Assembly: GCA_023362775.1 (NCBI GenBank)
Contig: JALMGJ010000006.1
Location: forward strand, 14,830,001 to 14,894,000
Source: Charina bottae
Taxonomy: Eukaryota; Chordata; Lepidosauria; Squamata; Charinaidae
Reading direction: 5' to 3'
Length of the DNA stretch: 64,000 bases
The position numbers were made by a program, and so were the translations under genes. Every line of letters starts with the position of its first letter. The first letter of the stretch is position 1. The notes under the pieces were generated by a model. The model had not been told where the DNA came from, did not search any database, and saw nothing but the letters and a program-made list of their open reading frames with translations. Shown here in pieces: positions 27,401 through 40,919 of the stretch.

Positions 27401-30400
27401 TCAACCAGATAGCCCTTTCTATGAGGGTTCAGTGGCAATTTTATGGATGGAGGACTTTTCAGCTGTTTCCCTCTCGCAGGGACAGTTTGCCCGTTTCTAA
27501 TCTGTGGAGAAAGGAAAAGAGCCCGTGGAAGCCGGGTGGCCAATGAAGCAAACATAGCATTCCCTTGATATACCCCTGCCTTTCCCCCTCCCTTCAGAAC
27601 ACAAAAGTACACTTGCCGTGCAATTATTGCATTGCTGCAAGTATTGCATTGCTGCAAGTATGGAGCTACCAGGGGCATGGTGGCTCAGCGGGTAAGACGC
27701 CAGGCTTGTCGATCGGAAGATTGCAAGTTCGGAGGTTCGAATCCCTAGCCCTGCATGCGGAGTGAGCACCCGCACTAGCTCCAGCTCTTGCCAACCTAGC
27801 AATTCGAAAGCATGCAAATGCAAGTAGATGAATAGGTACCACTTCGGTGGGTAGGTAACAGCGTTCTGCGTGCATCATGCGGCCACATGACCGCGGAAGC
27901 ATCTTCGGACAACGCTGGCTCTTCGGCTAACAAACGGAGATGAGCACCGGCCCCTAGAGTCGGACACGACTGCACAACTGTGCGGGGGGAACCTTTACCT
28001 TTTTTAAGTATGGAGCTGCAGCAAAATCATCCCTATTTGTTTGTTTGTTTGCTAGTTGCATTATGCTTCTTGTCTTTCCTCCATAGGAGGTCTGTGCACG
28101 CTACTAAAATGATTCCAAAGAAGTGCTTCAGCAGACTTCATATCAAAATAGGATCACTTCTACTATTTGTTAAAGCCATTTGCTTTTTTGAAAAGCTTCT
28201 ACATGGACTTGGGGAGGAAAAAGTGTGTGTTCCTTAAAGGAGCAGCATCTTTTTTCAGGTTCAAGCAGAAGCCTGGAAAAAATCAGGCTTTCACGAATAG
28301 CAGAGAGGTTCTGCGCCTGTCCTGTTTGAGGTCCAAAGTACTTTTCTTCCAAATCATTTCTGAAGCATGCACAAGCTCTAATATGTAGTATCCTCTTCTC
28401 CAAGCTTATTGTCTTACCAGCCCTGTGGCTAGGATGGGCTAAGTCAGTGTTTCTCAGTCTCAGCAACTTTAAAATGTGTGGACTTCAACTCCCAAAATTC
28501 CCCAGCCAGCATCTTCCCTACCCAGAATTCTGGGAGTTGAAGTCCACACATCTTAAAGTTGCTGAGATTGTGAAACACTGGGCCAAAAGATCCTGATTGA
28601 CCCCCAAAATATTGATTGAGCTTCCATGGCTGAGGTTGGACTTCAGGCTAAGTCTTCCTAGTCCCAGTCCACCTCCATAACTATTACTCTAGCCTGGCTC
28701 TCTTCATCCCCAGTATAGTTCTCCTCCATAACTATTTTTTCCCTTGCTTTGCAAAGGTGCCTTCATTACATTCAGATTTCTGCCAGGCCAAATTCGTGGG
28801 GTTGCCATGCAAATCTTGACTTTCTTCAATGGAGCTGGCTGTATCATGGGGGCCTTCCTTATCCAGACAACGTACATTGGTTCACAAGGTAAAGTATCCC
28901 ATACATATCGGCTGTGTTTAGATCTGATTCTTCTTTTGTTCTTTCTTCTATTATTTTCTTATGCAGGGGACTGCCATTCAGTGTCTGCCGAGTGCTTTAC
29001 TATAAAGAAACACGTCAGTTCCCATTCCCTTGAGTAGGGCAGATCATCATGAGGTCTTTTTGGGTGCCTCTCTGCATGTCCAGTCTTCTTCAGCTTCTAT
29101 TCCTATCCCATCTGACTCCCCTGTACACAGTAATGGTTAAAAGCCCTTGTGCAAGTGTTTTATGCATCTATGCATGAATGATTGAACAATAACATAGAAA
29201 TGACAAAATGTTCCAAGTTCTCCTGACTGTTGTACATGTGTAGTTTGCTGGTCTGCACTTACTTGCTTCAAGAAGCCTCTCTCTTGGCATTTTTGCATCG
29301 CTTGCCAAAGACTGAGATAAGCACCTGCTCTTCCAACAGACATTCTATCGGGTGGAGGGATGCTTGGAGTGGGAATGGAATTAGTATGTCTTGACTCTGG
29401 GTGATGTCATGGGGACGTTTTGATAATGCAGCTTCGGCGCGAAATTCCTTATTCGAGGCTTCTCCTTGCCTGAAGTGTACTAATCCTAAATAAATAAATC
29501 CTTTAGAGTAATTGCCTGAGGGATTTCTTGATTGGGAATTCTGACACTGAATTCTGGGAGTTGAAGTCCACACATCTTAAAGTTGCTGAGAGTTAGGGTT
29601 ATCACATTCTGGTAGCCTTTTGGTATTATCTGCTATGCTATGCTATACTATGCTATTTAATAACAATAGAAGGGCAGTTTTTAGATTTAGATTTAGATTT
29701 AGATTTAGATTTAGATTTAGATTTAGATTTAGATTTAGATTTAGATTTAGATTTAGATTTAGATTTAGATTTAGATTTAGATTTAGATTTAGATTTAGAT
29801 TTAGATTTAGATTTATGTCCCACCTTTCCTCTAGGAGTTCAATGCAGGGTATATTCCATTCCTTCCTTCTGCTTTTTTTCCCCACAACAGCAAACTTATG
29901 GGATAGATTGGGCTGAAAGAGAGAGACTATCCCCAAATCAACCAGTGAGCTTCCATGGCTGGGACCAGAACCTGGGTCTCCATAGTCCTAGTCAAATACT
30001 TTAACCACTACACCACATTGGCTGTATTTATAACCCACACCTTTATTAACTCTTGTCACCAAAAACCACCTCCACCTCTCAAATCAAAGTGAGAAAAATG
30101 AAATAGAACATTCACACCTTTGCACATTATTTTTTTTGTCCTCTTCCTCTTCCTCCTCCTCCACCTCCTCCTCCTTCCTCTTCTTCTGTTGCTGCCTGGC
30201 TGATTATCCCATTATGAAATGAAGAAAAATAATGAGATTGATAACCAAAGGATGGCAGTCAGATGTGAATGCTCAATGCAATTCCTGTAATGATCTGTTG
30301 GTAATTCACCAAAAATGTTCTTGCAACCAAAATGAAGATAGGTTATCACCCCCTTTTCTTAGTAGCTATTCTTATCCTCTTCCTATTGACCATTGACATC

Positions 30401-33400
30401 CATTAGAAATGTGTAGCAAAGTCTAAGTACCTGCAGTGAATTGATTTTTTTCATGATTAAGATGGGTCACTAAGCTACGGCTGAATTCCTCAAAATATAA
30501 TGAATCATTCCAATTTTGAAAGGTGAAATAATTAATGGGAGCTGTTACAGGACTTCTTTTTTTTATTCTCTTCTGAAAATGAATTAAGAGTCCTTACATT
30601 ATACTACAAGAGCATAGGGTGGGCAAAACTCAAAGGAAAAGTATTTCAGCTAATTTTTTTAGAAATGCTTGTGCCATATTTCAAAACATTTTCTCCAGGA
30701 TGGCTTGTAGTAAGCACACAAGATTATCAATATCTAAAAATATTAGAAATAATATTTTTAAAAGAAGAGCATAGAATACAGTCAAAGCAAGAAATAAACA
30801 TAGAATCAACCATAGCACAAATTTCAAGGGGAAAATATATTAAGAACAAAAGCAAGCTTTCATTTAAAACAGTCTCTGTTTATCCTAGGGCAGCTTGAAA
30901 TAATTTTTCAGAAAAATGTTTAGATAATCGTTAAATGCAAATAGGAATAGAGTCAAATATTGTTCCTAAAGGAGTTGCAGAGATCAGGAGATACATCTGA
31001 CATGAACTCATCTTGTGGGCTTACCAGTCTGATTGGACCTGAAGAAGGCCTTTGTGGTTGGCTTCTTAGGGACAGATGGATTTCATGTAAATCGGGTGGG
31101 CAACGTCCGGCCCGTGGGACATATAAGGCCCGCTAAAGCAATTGGTCCAGTCTGCGGCGGTGGGCGCAGCGGGCGTGGCGGCAGCAGGTGCAGCAGCGGG
31201 GGCGTGGTGGTGGGCGCAGCCAGGCGTGGCGGCAGCGGGGGCGGCAGGCGCAGTGGCGGCGGGTGCGACAGGCGTGGCGGCAGCGGTCACAGCAGCAGGG
31301 GCGTGGGGGGGAGCAGGCACAGGCATGGGTGCGGCAGGAGCTGCAGCGGGTGCAGCAGCAGGGCTGCAGTGGGCGTGGTGGGCGCAGCGGCAGCGGGCGC
31401 AGCAGCAGGGGCGGGGTGGCAGCGGGTGCAGCAGCAGGGCCGCGGCGGGCGTGGCGGGCATGGCAGCAGCGGGTGCAGTGGCAGGGGTGGGTGCAGCCAG
31501 GCATGGTGGCAGCAGGCACAGCAGCGGGTATGGTGGGCATGGCAGTGGGCGCGGCAGTGGTGGGCGCAGTGGCAGGCATGGCGGCAGGCATGGCGGCCCC
31601 CCAGTGCGCGCAGTTGGGTCCCGCCCGCAGACCCCGCCCCCTTCTGCGCGATTGGCTCCCGCCCACAGACCCCGCCCCCTGGCCCTCTGGCCCTCGAGTG
31701 ATGTTAGAAATATCAAAATGGCCCTTGGCATAAAAAAGGTTCCCCACCCCTGATGTAAATGCAGGCAGTCCTTCAACTCATAAAATTCCAGGTCATCAGG
31801 TCTTTCAACTCAATACCAGTATTTTGAACCATGTTATTTAGAGAGGGGACAGGAAAAACGAGCACTAAAATGTATGTGGTTTGCTTGTTTGCACGTTAAG
31901 AATATTGGGTGAATCCAACCATTGTGTAAATCATGGTTTATGACAAGATAACTAACATTTGAGGGGTCAAGGGTTTTTCAGCTCATTCTCCTAAAATTCC
32001 TGGCCATAGGAAGCCAACCCATGATACAGTGGTATCACCAAAAGGAGTGGTGGGACCGCGGTGGCTCAGTGGTTAAGACGCTGAGTCAGAAGCCATTAAG
32101 GCTGACAGCTCGGCAGTTCGAAACCCGAGAGCGTGAGCCGCATGCCGGAGTGAGCTACCGGCAATCAGTAAAAAATCAGTCCCAGTTCCTGCCAACCTAG
32201 CAGTTCAAAAGCATGCAAATGCATGTAGATAAATTAGGTACCACTCCGGTGGGAAAATCACAGGGACATGAAAGGAGCCTCCTTGGGCGTCCCCCGGGCA
32301 ACGGTGATTTCACCGGCAAATCCTTTCACTACAGAAGCACTTTGGTGCTTCTGACACGAACACACACATACCAAAAGGAGTGGAACTGAACTTTTTTTGA
32401 TTTTTTTTTTTACACCAGAGTTTTAAGGGTAAGAAATCACCTGTCTTCTGGGCTGATTTTGGACCATTTTTTTCATTGTGCGAGCTAGTATTTTAAGGAG
32501 GATAATAGAACAGTTTACTATGTTCCTGCCTAGCAGTTCCATTCTCACCTTTAAAGCCAAAAATATTGTGATTTGGGGCAGTCTTAGGAGGCTGATCTTG
32601 AAAAATCCCACACTATCCAAATTAAATCACTTTGCCACGGGATTTTAGTAGTGTGATCTTGGCTCTGATGGATCCATATGGCCAACAAGTCATGAGTCAC
32701 TCACCTCCTGTTTTTAGTTTAGCATATTATACAAATACGGCCACTTGTGTTTTTTTTTTAATAAAGAAGGTATGCACATTTTTTCCCCATTCGAGGGCCA
32801 CATATTACCTTTGAATGGCATGTTGTAGGCAATAATTTAAAAATAGAAGAGGGAGTCAGGGCAAAACTAAACATTATTTCACTTAAAAAGGTAAAGGTTC
32901 CCCCCGCACATTTGTGCAGTCGTGTCCGACTCTAGGGGCCGGTGCTCATCTCCGTTTGTTAGCCGAAGAGCCAGCGTTGTCCGAAGACACTTCCACGGTC
33001 ATGTGGCCGCATGACGCACGCGGAACGCTGTTACCTACCCACCGAAGTGGTACCTATTAATCTACTTGCATTTGCATGCTTTCGAATTGCTAGGTTGGCA
33101 AGAGCTGGAGCTAGTGCGGGAGCTCACTCCACATGCAGGGCTAGGGATTTGAACCTCCGAACTTGCGATCTTCCGATTGACAAGCCTGGTGTCTTACCCG
33201 CTGAGCCACCGCGCCCCTTTCACTTAATCAAAATTAAATATAGTTAGCATGATTGCTCTCCATCATGCATTTAATATTTTTCTTCAAGTTCCCTATTTGG
33301 TAGCAATTTTGAAAGTGATTTGCAATAACCACATAGCCACTATCGAAGTCTGTACTGCATACCTCTGCAACAAACCATGATTAAGAAAACTGGGACTTCA

Positions 33401-36400
33401 TCTAACTCGGGACACAGTCACTTTTGAATTTACTTGGTAATAGACTTTTAAATATTTGGGAATTTATGATCATCTCACTTATTTTTCATAGTCTTTTTTT
33501 TAGATATATTATCATTAATGTGTCATTTTTATTGCTCACTTGTTTGCAAAATGTTGCACTCAAACATTTCCTTGAGATGCCAAGAAATCATAATGCATCC
33601 TGCCAGTGGGCATGGGCATAATAAGAGTATGTATTGATTGCAAACTTCACATGCTAGTTAATGTGGTTCCATTTTACTGGATCTGTTTAATATCATTCAG
33701 TGTTGTGATGCTTAGCCCTGTTACACTTGAAGGAACATATAAAATATAGGTGGAGGGGATCTTTTTATGGAAGTTATTGCATTGTGTATAACAGTACATT
33801 CTACTATGGCGTCATGGTTCTAAGCCAGACTAGAACCAGGCGGAAGTGGGTTTAAATTCTTCATGGCTTGGGGCCTTCATGGCTTGGGACCAGGTTACCT
33901 AAGGGACCGTCTCCTCCCAGTTGTTTCTACCCATCCAATTTGGTCCAGCAGGTTGGTCATGTTGCGGGTCCTGTCCACCAAGGAATGTTGGCTGGTGGGG
34001 ACTGGGAGACGTGCCTTCTCTGACAGAGCCCCTACCCTCTAGAACATCCTCCCTCCTGAGACTAGATGTGGTGGAATGTGTCTCTGAGGGAGAAAGCGAT
34101 GTTATGGAGGTCGCGGGCAAAGGAGGAGGGGGCACCTTCCAGGGTGAGAAGCGCGTTCACAGCCTCAAGGACCTTGGGCGCCCATCCAAGAAGGTCAGGC
34201 CAGCCCCGCCTTAGAGTGCCTGGGGTTTTTCCCCAGAGAACTGCTTAGTGTGGCTTAGTTTGGCAAGATTCTGTGTAAGGTAGAACAATAAAGATCTAGA
34301 GCTTAATTCCGAGGCTCAGCGTTGTTCTTTGCCTAACCACGACACTAGGATGACCCTGACCCTGTTGGCCTTTCGTAAGGCCATGAAGACCTGGTTATGT
34401 GCCTGGACCAGGGGCCCTGAGTATGTTAAGGGCCCTGTTTCTTGGCTATATTAACATCTATGGCAATAGTTTTACTTGGTGACCATATATATTTATTTTG
34501 TATTGTTTTAATTGTTTTATGTTTTTATGATTGTACGCCACCCAGAGTCACTTCTTGAGACGGGCAGCTATAGAAATCCAATCAATCAATCAATCAATTC
34601 TATTCTGTCATGAAGCTTGCTAGATAGATTCAGGATAATAGACATCTTTTAGCCTTAGGATAGGGAACTTGTGCCATCTCAGATGATGATGAACTATAAG
34701 TCCCAGCATCCTTTATCACTGGTGGTATGTTCAATCTACAGGGACTTGTAGTGCAGCAATATCCAAAGGATGGCAGGTTTCCCACCTACATCTTAGCCCA
34801 ATCCATCCCACAGGAGATTGTGAGAATAATATTTTCCTGGAAGAAAGGTGGGATAAAAATCTAAATATATTACCCATATCTCATTAATCATAAACAAAGA
34901 AGATGCCCCTTATCTTAGAGGCTGATCTCATCTTTTTTTCAAAGCCCAGACTGTAAAACTGATTCAAAGGACACTAAATATTACAATAACAACATTTAAT
35001 AATTTTATGATCTAAAATTTCTACCCCATCTTTCAATGGTTAATTGACCTTTTAGGTATTTTCAAATGATTGTAAAAATACGAATGTGTATTGATATATC
35101 ATAAGGGTTGTGGCCAAAACCTGGCTCCCCTAAAGGGTAGACAGTGAAAATTCACTGAAGCTTAAAGAGATTAAGAATTTGGACAAAAGTTAATAGATGT
35201 TTAAAAGCCTTGGAGAGTTAAAATGTCTTCATCTGGCACTGAAACGATAGCACAGGGGTGATAATCAAAACCACACTCTACAGGGCATTCCACATTGTTA
35301 TTGGTCTCTGAAGACGATCTACAAACACAATTCCTACCGTACAGTGGGGGTGTTGGCCCCTGAAGGGTCTTTTTATTAGGTGTGTATCCCATCTTTTATT
35401 AGCTATATACCCCACCTTTATTTTGCACAATTCAAGGCAACGTACATAATGCTCCCACCTATTTTCTCCACAACAACAACACTTTGAGGTGGGTTGGCCT
35501 GAGAGTGACTGGTCCAAAGTCACCCACTTGGCTTTTGTGCCTAAGAGAGAACTAGAACTCACATTCTCCAAGGTTGTAGTCTGGCACCTTCACCACAACA
35601 CCGAACTGAATGTTGTATGATTTAAAACTCGAACCTCAGACAATCCTGCATGAAGAAAAAGCTTTCTGCAACCTGTATAAATCAATTAAGGAGAGGAAAT
35701 TTCTTTCTTTCCTAAATATATGCCTGGGTTGTCAGCTGATTTGCATAACATATTCTATTTTTCACATAAATGAGAGATACTAGTGTATTAGAGCTTTGTC
35801 TCCAACCATTGGAATTCTTATGTGAGGTTAAGTGGTTAACCGTATACTTGCAATTACAGTATAACTTCTTCAATTGCTATAAGAGCAAGAAACTTTTCAT
35901 TTTCTTTTTAAGAAAAAACGTCTGGACTCTGTGCTTGGTATGGGAATCTGTTATTTTTCTTAAGATAATAACATGTACATCACTGAGATCTAATTTTCTG
36001 TTTAAAACATTCTCCATATTGCTTGATTTCCGTCATGACAGAAAAGGGAGGTGTTTTGGTCTCATTCACACAACTTTTTTCATATGTTCATGGGGCAGTA
36101 TTAGCTCCCGTGGCCTCTTAGGTAGAACAAACGTGTCAGTCTTCCTACAGATAGATAGATAGATAGATACTTTATTGATTTAGTCTTTTGACCATATCAA
36201 GTATGAAAGAAGATAAAATAAAAGCCATTATAAACATACAAGTAAATATGAGTAAATACAAATAAACTATAATACAAATTCATATCAAACCATCACCCCT
36301 ACAGTCAACTCCAATCTGGTCTGTGTAATCTGTCCTCTTTAGGATTGCCTTTGATATGAAGAGTGCAGTCTTGCTAGTAATGAGCTGGTTCTTACCCTGT

Positions 36401-38725
36401 AAAAAATAAGAAAGTTTCTGCTGGCTGCTCCAGTATTTTTTGTTTTTAAATATAAATCTAAGTGGACAGTCCTTTCTACAGAATATAATTTGCAATCAAA
36501 TAAGATATGTGCAGTATCTTCAACAGCTGGGGCACCACAAATACATAATCTGTCTTCATATGGAACTCCTTGGAACCTCCCATATCTTACCATAGAGTCT
36601 AATTGATCGAAACGAGCTCTAGTAAAAGCTCTTCTGAGATGTTGGGGCAAGAAAGTTGTTAAATATTTTTCTAGTTGAAAGACTGATTTGTGTTGGGCCA
36701 GCCACTTCAAGGACTTAGCATGTTTAAGGGATGCTATATCCTCTTGTGCAGCCACATACAAAACCCTTTGTTTGAAGCTTTTCTTAGCCTTCAAATCTAA
36801 TTGGGCTGGAAAATGAGTTGAAAATCCATATTGCGAGATGGTATTGGTAAGTCGGGCCACCCAAGCATGAGAAGGCATATTATGCATCTGCTCTTCAAGA
36901 CAAAGCTTGGGTAATCTATCTGAGTCCATGGATAGGATCTTCAGCCAGTAATTAAATACTTTAGTTACCTAAAGTATGGGGAGTATACCTAACTCTGCTC
37001 TTACTGCTCGAGTTGGAGTTGACTTGTCCACCCCCAAGATGCATTTCAGAAAAGAGGACTGTATCTGTTCAAACAAAGGGACAATAAGGTGACCCCACAA
37101 TTCTGCACCATATGTGATCATTGGGACTATTTTACAGTTATATACCTTTATTATTGGGGTTAACGATCCTGGGTAGCTATGGTTGATAAGCTGCCTTATG
37201 GCGTTGGCACAGGCTGTAGCCTTTAGGGAACTCCTCTTGAAATGAGGGAGCCATGATCCTGTTTTGGTAAAAACAATCCCTAGATATAAATAGGACTTAA
37301 CCTGGTCTATATGTTCTCTGTCCAGGGTCCAGTTATACCTGATCCTCCTTTTCCCAAAAACATTATTATTATTAGCTTATCTTCCTACAGAGAAGACAAC
37401 TATTCCACCCTGGAGCTATCTCAGTATACTTCCAAAAGTTTTATGGATGCTCACTTCATAGTTACAATTGAAAAAGCTCCATGGGCGTAGATTAGGGGTG
37501 GGCAATTTTTCAAGCCAAGGGCTATGAGCCAGTGATGACATGGGTAACATGGAATCTTTGCCACTTGGGGGGGGGATAGTAAATTGTGCTACCCAAAACC
37601 AGCAGTGTGATCTTGGGGTACCCTGATGGGCCATAAAATGGTGTCTCGGAGTGTTATGTAGCCTGCAGCTACCCACCTCCAGAATATAGTTAGAATAGTC
37701 AGTGTTTGGCCTCTTCCTGTAAAAGAAGATGTTCTGTGTAACATGCAATTAGTATAGTCGCCCACCCCAAGAGAAGACAAACTTTTCCTCATTTTCACTT
37801 TAGATGCAGTGAGCTAGTCAAATTTAGGAAATAAAGATTGCTGTGGATTGGATTTATCCATTATTTAGATTTATGGCCTGACAAATCAAAAGACTCCAGG
37901 TGGTGTACAAAGGTAAAATAACATAAAAGATACAATATAAACCTTTTCACCTTAGTATAGCAGTGTAAGTTGACCCAGGTTAACAGTGTTAAGAAGCTTC
38001 AGATCTACTTTCTGTCAATTTTTGGGATTTTCATGGTGATGTGAAAAATCCTTTCATCACAGAAAGAATCATACTCTTCCCTTAAAAATCCAAAGCTGCT
38101 ATGGAAACCTTATAAAGCAAAAGCTGCTATGCTTAAAAACAGTCAATAAATTTAAAGACCTGGTTCTGCCGTCTTGCCTGGGAGGGAAATGCCAACAGTT
38201 CCTCTTGGGGATGGCTGGTTCCATGAAGCCTCCCAGTATTACCATTTTTAACATCTTTTATACTTGGATTTTATATTATTTATTATATTGTAATTTTATA
38301 TTTAGGGGCGTGGTGGCTCAGCGGGTAAGACGCCAGGCTTGTCGATTGGAAGATCGCAAGTTCAGAGGTTCGAATCCCTAGCCCTGTGTGCGGAGTGAGC
38401 TCCCGCACTTGCCCCAGCTCTTCCCAACCTAGCAATTTGAAAGCATGCAAAGGCAAGTAGATTAATAGGTACCACTTTGGTGGATAGGTAACAACGTTCT
38501 GCGCGTGTCATGCAGCCACATGACCATGGAAGCATCTTCGGACAGCGCTGGCTCTTCAGCTAAGAAATGGAGGTGAGCACCGGCCCCTAGAGTCAGACAC
38601 GACTGCACAAATGTGCGGGGGCAACCTTTACCTTTACCTTAATTTTATATTTATGTTTAAACTATGTTTTATTGTGAACCGCCCAGGGTCCCCGATGGGG
38701 GAGATGGGCGGTAGTATAAATTTAA

Positions 38726-38762
<37 letters not shown>

Positions 38763-40874
38763 GTAAAGCTTGATCTCCAAGGAGCCCCAAGTGTAATTGA
38801 GTTTATCAGATTAGTTGCATTGCTGCCAAAGAAAACTTGATGAACCATTCCAGGTAGTTACCAGGAGTAGAGTTCAATTTGAGGCACTATTTTACCTTTA
38901 CTTCCAGTTGAGTGACAATGTGTGGATTGTATTTGTATTCATAAAGTTTTTGGGTGAGGCAGGGGTGAATTCCATACCCTTTCTTTATGAATGGAAGAAC
39001 CTATTCTTTTGAATCCCATTCTCTATCGTAGCACTGTGAATGTGGAGTCCTCCATGGGGGTGGGGGAGATATCTTGGCATCTTACAGGTAGACCTCATTT
39101 AGCAACTGCCTTGTTTAGCGACCATTCCCAATTACAACAGTGATGAAAAAGTAACTTTGTGATCAATCCTTGCATTTACGACCTTCGCAGGTCTGTAAAG
39201 CAAAGGAAAGCAACCGCTTCACTTGGATGTTGTTGTTGTTTATTCGTTCAGTCGTTTCCGACTCTTCGTGACTTCATGGACCAGCCCACGCCAGAACTTC
39301 CTGTCGGCCGTCACCATCCCCAGCTCCCCCATGGTTGAGTCCGTCACCTCCAGAATACCATCCATCCATCTTGCCCTTGGTCGGCCCCTCTTCCTTTTGC
39401 CTTCCACTTTCCCTAGCATCAGCTTCTTCTCCAGGGTATCCTGTCTTCTCATTATGTGGCCAAAGTACTTCAGTTTTAGCCTTTAATATCATTCCCTCAA
39501 ATGAGCAGTTTGGCTTTATTTCCTGGAGTATGGACTGGTTTGATCTTCTTGCAGTCCAAGGCACTCTCAGAATTTTCCTCCAACACCACAGTTCAAAAGC
39601 ATCTATCTTCCTTCGCTCAGCCTTCCTTATGGTCCAGCTCTCGCAGCCATAGGTTACTACAGGGAATACCATTGCTTTAACTATGCGGACCTTTATTGTC
39701 AGTGTGATGTCTCTGCTCTTAACTATTTTATCAAGATTTGCCATTGCTCTCCTCCCAAGAAGTAGATGTCTTCTGATTTCCTGGCTGCAGTCAGCGAACA
39801 ACATATTTGCCAGTCTCAGTTGTGGTCAGTAAACGAGAACTACCTGTATTCGATATCTCCATGCTGAGTGAAGACCTTTTCCCTCCAGTCTTTCCAATAT
39901 GTCACATCAATGGTCAGGTTTTATCCATTATTGGTTAACCTTATTGTTTTGTATATTTCTGCTGTTATTTGGATGCTGTGCTGTTTGGCTTCCCATGTAA
40001 AATAGCCCGAGCATGCATGCATGCATGCATGCATGCATTTATTTATTTATTTATTTATTTATTTATTTGTTTATTTGTTTGTTTGTTTGTTTGTTTGTTT
40101 GTTTAACTTTACTTTTATCTGAGTGAGGGATAGCATTATGGGGTCATAGTCCATAAAAAGTTAGCCATGTTTTAGTCCCAGTGAAATTAACAAGAAAACG
40201 TAGATGGAACTATTTTGTGTCCCATTAATTTTCAAAGAAATTTGATTGTGATTAATTTTGTATTGAGATTTTAGTACAAAAACAAATGTTACCAAAGCTA
40301 TATCATGTCTTTATGCATACAGAAGAACTTCCTTTTAATTGTTGGTTGCATGCCTTTCTAAGGAAGTGATGCTAATTTATAATAGTCTGTCCAATTTACT
40401 GGTCCTGAACTAATTTTGAATCCAAATATTCAAGACCCACATGGGCCCAGAAGTTAAAAGTTCCAATACCTAAACCTTATTTGCATCCAGTAGCATCTTG
40501 TTCATCCAGAGTTGTGTTTTACTGGCAAAGTAGATAAGATATTCACTCAGAGTCTTAAATGGTGCTAATCACTTTTTTTAACATATCTCTGAAAGACAGT
40601 GTGAATATGATAAAATAAGACTTCTTCAGAAATTCGATGAGTGCAAACAGATGACAAGTGACAGTGATATTTTCAGTACACACTAAGGAAGCTGGTTTCC
40701 TAAGGTTCTTGTGTCTCCCTTGACATTTTAATGAGATATGTGATAAAACCTATTCCCACCCTCCCTTCACACACACACTATGTTCTGGAAGTAACTTTTC
40801 CAAAAGTTGCAATGTGAACACATACACTGTGATTTAGGTTGGTTGCTAAGAGTGAAGGAAATTGGTCTGAACTC

Positions 40875-40919
<45 letters not shown>

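Larger units (their letters stand above)
27062..28756 (+). other. SLC15A5: SLC15A5 intron 6
   Basis: 1.7 kb with a SINE (27672-28005) and a hAT MITE (28445-28580). The acceptor is an unusual CAAAG. I see nothing recognisable in the rest. Confidence 0.88.

Noticed and set aside
29620..29936. Frames of repeated F-R and N-L
   Set aside because: Direct translation of the TTTAGA microsatellite.
31033..31776. Overlapping open frames of 180-236 codons on both strands
   Set aside because: They are low-complexity (Ala/Gly/Arg/Ser) and come from the GC-rich core of a hAT element with defined ends.
37490..37770. hAT-like element
   Set aside because: 'aggggtgggcaa' and 'cgcccacccc' look like inverted ends, but no 8-bp duplication could be found.
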